DNA from: BOG-908 sp965198915
GTDB lineage: Bacteria > Pseudomonadota > Alphaproteobacteria > Acetobacterales > Acetobacteraceae
Direction: 5' to 3'
DNA length: 64,000 nt
Assembly: GCA_965198915.1 (NCBI GenBank)
Contig: CBDAQC010000002.1
Location: 1,736,001-1,800,000, forward strand
The notes below the pieces were generated by a model. The model ran no database searches. It was not told where the DNA came from and was given only the letters and a program-made list of their open reading frames with translations. The translations under genes were made by a program, and so were the position numbers. Each line of letters starts with the position of its first letter. Position 1 is the stretch's first letter. Below are positions 60,753 through 64,000 of the stretch, one piece after another.

Positions 60753-61877
60753 TCAGAAAACCACAACCTGCCGCACCGCCGCACCATCGGCCAGCCGGTC
60801 GAACCCCTCGTTTATCTCGCCCAGTTTCAGCCGGTGCGTCAGCAGCCTGTCCACCGGCAGCCGGCCGGCCTGATACATCGCCACAAAGCGCGGCAGGTCC
60901 CGCCGCGGCACCGCGCTGCCCATGTAGCTGCCCCGCACGCAGCGCTCCTCCGCCACCAGGCTCACCGCCGGCACCGAAAACATCCGGCTCGGATGCGGCA
61001 GCCCGGTGGCCACCGTCGTCCCGCCGCGCCGTGTCGCCCCATAGGCCTGCGCCAGCACCGCCTCGTGGCCCACCGACTCGAAGACGAACTCTGCCCCGCC
61101 TTTCGTCGCGTCCCGCACCCCGGCCACCGCCCCCTCGCCGGCCTCCACGGCATGCGTCGCCCCCAACGACAGCGCCAGCGCCCGCTTCTCCGCCAGCGGA
61201 TCGACCACCACGACCGGATTGGCGCCGGACGCCACCGCGCCCAATACACAGGCCAGGCCCACGCCGCCCAGCCCGAACACCGCCACGCTCGCCCCGGCAT
61301 GCACACGCGCGGTGTTCACCACCGCCCCCACGCCCGTCATCACCGCGCAACCGAACAATGCCGCGATGTCCAGCGGCAATCCGCTATCCACCCGGACCGC
61401 CGAGCGCGCGCTCGTCACGATCCGCTCGGCAAAGCCCGACACCCCCAGATGGTGGTTCACCGCCGTCCCAGACCCGTCGTCGCACCACCGCCGCGCCCCG
61501 CCCAGCAGGGTCCCCGCGCCGTTCGCCGCCGCCCCGGGCTCACACAAGGCCGGCCGCCCCTCGGCACAGGGCAGGCACGCCCCGCAGCTCGGCACGAACG
61601 CGAACACCACATGGTCGCCCGCGGAGAACCCGGCGCCCTCCCCGCAAGCCTCCACCACGCCGGCCGCCTCGTGCCCCAGAACCATCGGCATCGGCCGGGG
61701 CCGGGAGCCATCGATGACGGACAGGTCCGAATGGCACAGTCCGGCCGCCCCGACGCGGACCAGTATCTCGCCAGGGCCGGGTGCCGCAAGTTCCATGTCC
61801 TCAACGACCAGCGGCGTTGATTGCGCATACGCTCTTGGCAGACCTAGTTCGCGCAGCACGGCCGCTTTCGTAATCAT
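60753..61877 (-). CDS. Zinc-dependent alcohol dehydrogenase (MDR family)
   Basis: A 374-residue medium-chain dehydrogenase. Catalytic zinc ligands are in GLCHSDLSVIDG and MVLGHEAAGVVEACGEG. The structural zinc site SCGACLPCAEGRPALC has four cysteines. The NAD-binding turn is VFGLGGVGLACVLGAV, with acidic VVVVDPLAEK favouring NAD. Length and sequence resemble class III-like or aryl-alcohol dehydrogenases. It oxidises a primary alcohol or reduces an aldehyde; substrate open. It is not organised with a partner gene. Confidence 0.92.
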   Translation of the reverse strand: MITKAAVLRELGLPRAYAQSTPLVVEDMELAAPGPGEILVRVGAAGLCHSDLSVIDGSRPRPMPMVLGHEAAGVVEACGEGAGFSAGDHVVFAFVPSCGACLPCAEGRPALCEPGAAANGAGTLLGGARRWCDDGSGTAVNHHLGVSGFAERIVTSARSAVRVDSGLPLDIAALFGCAVMTGVGAVVNTARVHAGASVAVFGLGGVGLACVLGAVASGANPVVVVDPLAEKRALALSLGATHAVEAGEGAVAGVRDATKGGAEFVFESVGHEAVLAQAYGATRRGGTTVATGLPHPSRMFSVPAVSLVAEERCVRGSYMGSAVPRRDLPRFVAMYQAGRLPVDRLLTHRLKLGEINEGFDRLADGAAVRQVVVF

Positions 61878-61899
61878 ATTTGAACCTTTGTGGACGTTG

Positions 61900-61946
61900 A
61901 GAAAGCAGGGCCTTCTTTTATGAAAGAAAGCCGAAAATGTTTGCTT
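61900..61946 (+). repeat. Hairpin arm (family 1), partly decayed
   Basis: GAAAGCAGGGCC edge, stem TTCTTTTATGAAAGAAAG, then CCGAAAATGTTTGC. It lies upstream of the alcohol dehydrogenase gene. Confidence 0.65.
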
Positions 61947-62139
61947 CCCGCATTTGCAGCAGCTTGGAAAATCCGGAAAGGCCTATGCGCTTGAACAGCG
62001 CGGATGCTGAGTGTTCTTTTGCGTCCGCTGTTCAGAAGAGCGTTGCTCGGCATTGACACCTAACGCGTTTTTCACGCCTGCGTATCGCATGCGCAGGTGC
62101 CACGCTGTCTGAGTGGCGTCTGGCATCCGGAGGCCCCTC

Positions 62140-62574
62140 TTGCTGAAAGTCCTTCTTACCGTCTCGCTGCAAGCCGCTCTCGTGCCGTGCTGCTACGCGG
62201 CGGATACGGCCTGGACCGGAACATGGGCGCTCGACAAGAGCCGGCCCGAGCCCGAAGGTGCGGCCGACGCCTACAGGTTCACCGTATCGCAGGACGGCAC
62301 GCTGGTCTGGGAGATCCCGTCCCTGGGCGAAGTCGTCCGCGGCAGGCTGGACGGCAAACCGATGCCTATACACAGAAGCAAACCGGCGCCAGGCCTCGCC
62401 ATAGCGGTCATCGAGGAAAACCCCCGCGTGTGGACCTACAAGGTTTCCAGGAACGGCACGGATGCCGGCGCCGGACGCATGGCCCTGTCGGCCGACGGCA
62501 GCTCCTGGACAGACGTGCCGCTGGACCACGGCACGGAGATCGATAGCCTGCGGATGGTTTATGTGAAGCAGTGA
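62140..62574 (+). CDS. Small secreted protein of unknown function
   Basis: Exported 144-residue protein. TTG 62140 is preferred because GGAGG sits six bases upstream and the product then opens with a signal peptide LKVLLTVSLQAALVPCCYAA; GTG 62113 is possible. The mature part is beta-rich with WTGTWALDKSRPEPEGAADA, FTVSQDGTLVWEIPSLGEVV and WTYKVSRNGTDAGAG, a lipocalin-like pattern found in small periplasmic proteins. No catalytic motif. It stands alone between the divergent alcohol dehydrogenase and the convergent thioesterase. Confidence 0.72.
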   Translation: MLKVLLTVSLQAALVPCCYAADTAWTGTWALDKSRPEPEGAADAYRFTVSQDGTLVWEIPSLGEVVRGRLDGKPMPIHRSKPAPGLAIAVIEENPRVWTYKVSRNGTDAGAGRMALSADGSSWTDVPLDHGTEIDSLRMVYVKQ

Positions 62575-62635
62575 CATCTGCCCGGATGTGGGCGCACTCA
62601 TCGCGCCTGCGGCGTCGGCGCCGGAGATGTCACCT

Positions 62636-63061
62636 TCAGCACGCCTGGCCCACCAGCAGCGCACCCAGCGCGCCGCGCAAGCCTTCGCCGATTGCCGTGG
62701 GCCGCCGGCTCGCCCGGTCGACGAACACATGCACGAACCATCCCTCGGCCGCCGCCTGGTCATGCCCCTCGGCAAACAATCCCACCCCGTATTTCACGCT
62801 GCTGCGCCCCAGTGACTCCACCCGCAGGGCCGCCTCCACCACGCCCGGAAACGCCAGCGGCGCCGTGTACCTGCAATGCGACTCGACACACAATCCAATC
62901 TGCTCGCCCGCGTGTATGTCCAACCCGCCTTGGGTGATCAGGTAGTAGTTTATCACCGTGTCGAAGTAGCTGTAGTAGACGACGTTGTTCACATGCCCAT
63001 AGACGTCGTTGTCCATCCAGCGCGTGGCGATGGCATGCACGAAGGCATATCCGTCCCGCAT
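62636..63061 (-). CDS. Hotdog-fold acyl-CoA thioesterase
   Basis: A 141-residue protein of the 4-hydroxybenzoyl-CoA thioesterase type. The active-site region is IATRWMDNDVYGHVNNVVYY, with the conserved Asp and His, and the fold continues with CRYTAPLAFPGVVEAALRVE. It hydrolyses short or aromatic acyl-CoA esters, likely as a homotetramer. It starts two bases before the stop of the cysteine synthase gene and is probably co-transcribed with it. Confidence 0.9.
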   Translation of the reverse strand: MRDGYAFVHAIATRWMDNDVYGHVNNVVYYSYFDTVINYYLITQGGLDIHAGEQIGLCVESHCRYTAPLAFPGVVEAALRVESLGRSSVKYGVGLFAEGHDQAAAEGWFVHVFVDRASRRPTAIGEGLRGALGALLVGQAC

Positions 63062-63062
63062 C

Positions 63063-64000
63063 TTACCCCAGGCCCGTGAACAGCGCCGTGGACAGATAGC
63101 GCTCGGCGAAAGACGGCACGATCCCCACGATCATCCGCCCCGCATTCTCCGGCCGCTTGGCCAGCCCGATCGCCACATGCAGCATTCCGCCGGACGAGAT
63201 CCCGATCGGCAGCCCCTCCAGCCTCGCACACCGCCTGGCCGCCGCCACCGCTTCCCGCTCGGTCACCGTCACCACCTCGTCCACCTGCCCCATGTCCAGC
63301 ACGGAAGGTTTGAAGCCGGGCCCTATCCCCTGGATGCCGTGCGGGCCAGGCTCGTCGCCCGACAGCACCGCGCTCTCCGCCGGCTCCACCCCCACCATGC
63401 GCAGGCCGGGACGGCGGCCCCGCAACGCGCGGCCGATCCCCGTCAACGTGCCGCCCGTCCCCAGCCCGGCCACCACCACATCCACACGTCCCTCGGTATC
63501 GGTCCAGATCTCCTCCGCCGTCGTGGATTCGTGCACGTCCGGGTTGGCCTCGTTGTCGAATTGCTTCGGCATCCAGGCGTCCGGCGTGCTCTCCACGATC
63601 TGGTTGGCGCGGGTGATCGCGCCTGCCATGCCCAGCTTCTGCGGGGTCAGTTCCACCTGCGCGTCCATCAGCCGCAACATGCGCCGCCGTTCGATCGAGG
63701 CGCTCTCCGGCATCGTCACGATCAGCCGGTAGCCCCGTGCCGCCGCAACAAAGGCCAGCGCGATCCCGGTGTTCCCGCTCGTGGGCTCCACCAGCACGGA
63801 CCGGCCGGGTGCTATCTCGCCGGCCTGTTCCGCCGCGTCGATCATGCCAAGGCCTATCCTGTCCTTCACCGACGACAGCGGATTGAAGAACTCCAGCTTC
63901 AGCAGCAGATCCGCCGCCAACCCTTCCTCGCGCATGATGCGCGGCACCCGCACCAGCGGCGTGCCGCCTACCGTCTCGGTGACGCTGCCGTAGATACGGC
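63063..64000 (-). CDS. cysK: Cysteine synthase (O-acetylserine sulfhydrylase), 5'-truncated by window edge
   Basis: PLP enzyme making cysteine from O-acetylserine and sulfide. The frame remains open to the right edge: the last bases encode RIYGSVTETVGGTPLVRVPR, the normal CysK opening, so only the first few codons are missing. The PLP lysine is in NPLSSVKDRIGLGM, the substrate loop is EPTSGNTGIALAFV, the phosphate loop GLGTGGTLTGIGRALRG, and IGISSGGMLHVAIGLAKR follows. Visible length about 312 residues, as expected for CysK. Confidence 0.95.
   Translation of the reverse strand, partial: RIYGSVTETVGGTPLVRVPRIMREEGLAADLLLKLEFFNPLSSVKDRIGLGMIDAAEQAGEIAPGRSVLVEPTSGNTGIALAFVAAARGYRLIVTMPESASIERRRMLRLMDAQVELTPQKLGMAGAITRANQIVESTPDAWMPKQFDNEANPDVHESTTAEEIWTDTEGRVDVVVAGLGTGGTLTGIGRALRGRRPGLRMVGVEPAESAVLSGDEPGPHGIQGIGPGFKPSVLDMGQVDEVVTVTEREAVAAARRCARLEGLPIGISSGGMLHVAIGLAKRPENAGRMIVGIVPSFAERYLSTALFTGLG

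Overview
The window is a contiguous, GC-rich stretch of an alphaproteobacterial chromosome, most likely from an Acetobacteraceae member (order Acetobacterales/Rhodospirillales). This assignment is inferred from gene content, not from a marker phylogeny. Pointers are a secreted sedolisin (usually an acid-active protease), a periplasmic GMC flavoprotein/triheme cytochrome c/twin-arginine small-subunit dehydrogenase, a DUF1489 protein, a PutA without the N-terminal DNA-binding domain, a PEP-CTERM protein beside exopolysaccharide-type genes, and characteristic intergenic repeats. About 53 protein genes and two tRNAs can be supported. No rRNA, insertion sequence, prophage block or CRISPR array was found.

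Layout. 1-7.1 kb: tail of a DinG-type helicase, phosphoglycolate phosphatase, a secreted beta-helix protein, a PEP-CTERM protein, and a divergent asparagine-synthase-like amidotransferase translationally coupled to a GT4 glycosyltransferase. 7-10 kb: GST, CoxE-like VWA protein and MoxR ATPase. 10-15 kb: a conserved unknown and a 1351-residue beta-strand-repeat surface protein. 15.4-20.6 kb: DsbA-like oxidoreductase followed by an unusually long SMC. 20.9-22.1 kb: nusG, secE, tRNA-Trp and tRNA-Gly. 22.2-26.9 kb: a kdp potassium pump operon starting with two tiny membrane ORFs. 26.9-33.95 kb: PmbA/TldE, an M16 peptidase, threonine synthase, two overlapping small genes, threonine aldolase and DapB. 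34-41 kb: sedolisin, dnaJ-dnaK, and a secreted protein with phage-tail-like repeats. 41-45 kb: a DegP-like protease, response regulator, histidine kinase and small secreted protein. 45-54 kb: YgfZ, a Tim44-like protein, a GabT-type aminotransferase, PutA and an epoxide-hydrolase-like enzyme. 54-64 kb: DUF4142, the dehydrogenase operon, a MetX-like hydrolase, a zinc alcohol dehydrogenase, a thioesterase and the start-truncated cysteine synthase.

The most striking non-coding signal is a family of AT-rich hairpin arms found at about 16 intergenic loci. Often two arms face each other around a GC-rich palindromic core. The arm exists in two sequence types that differ by compensating changes on both sides of the stem, so the fold itself appears conserved. 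The cores vary from locus to locus. Two further repeat families share the intergenic space. Translations across the arms produce spurious peptides rich in F, K and L that should not be annotated as genes.

Functional links visible here: the amidotransferase, glycosyltransferase and PEP-CTERM protein suggest an exopolysaccharide/exosortase-type surface system. The HbpS-like protein, small subunit, flavoprotein and cytochrome c form a tightly overlapped periplasmic sugar or sugar-acid oxidation operon. MoxR and the VWA protein form the usual chaperone-like pair. DegP, two-component system and a coupled secreted peptide look like an envelope-stress unit.
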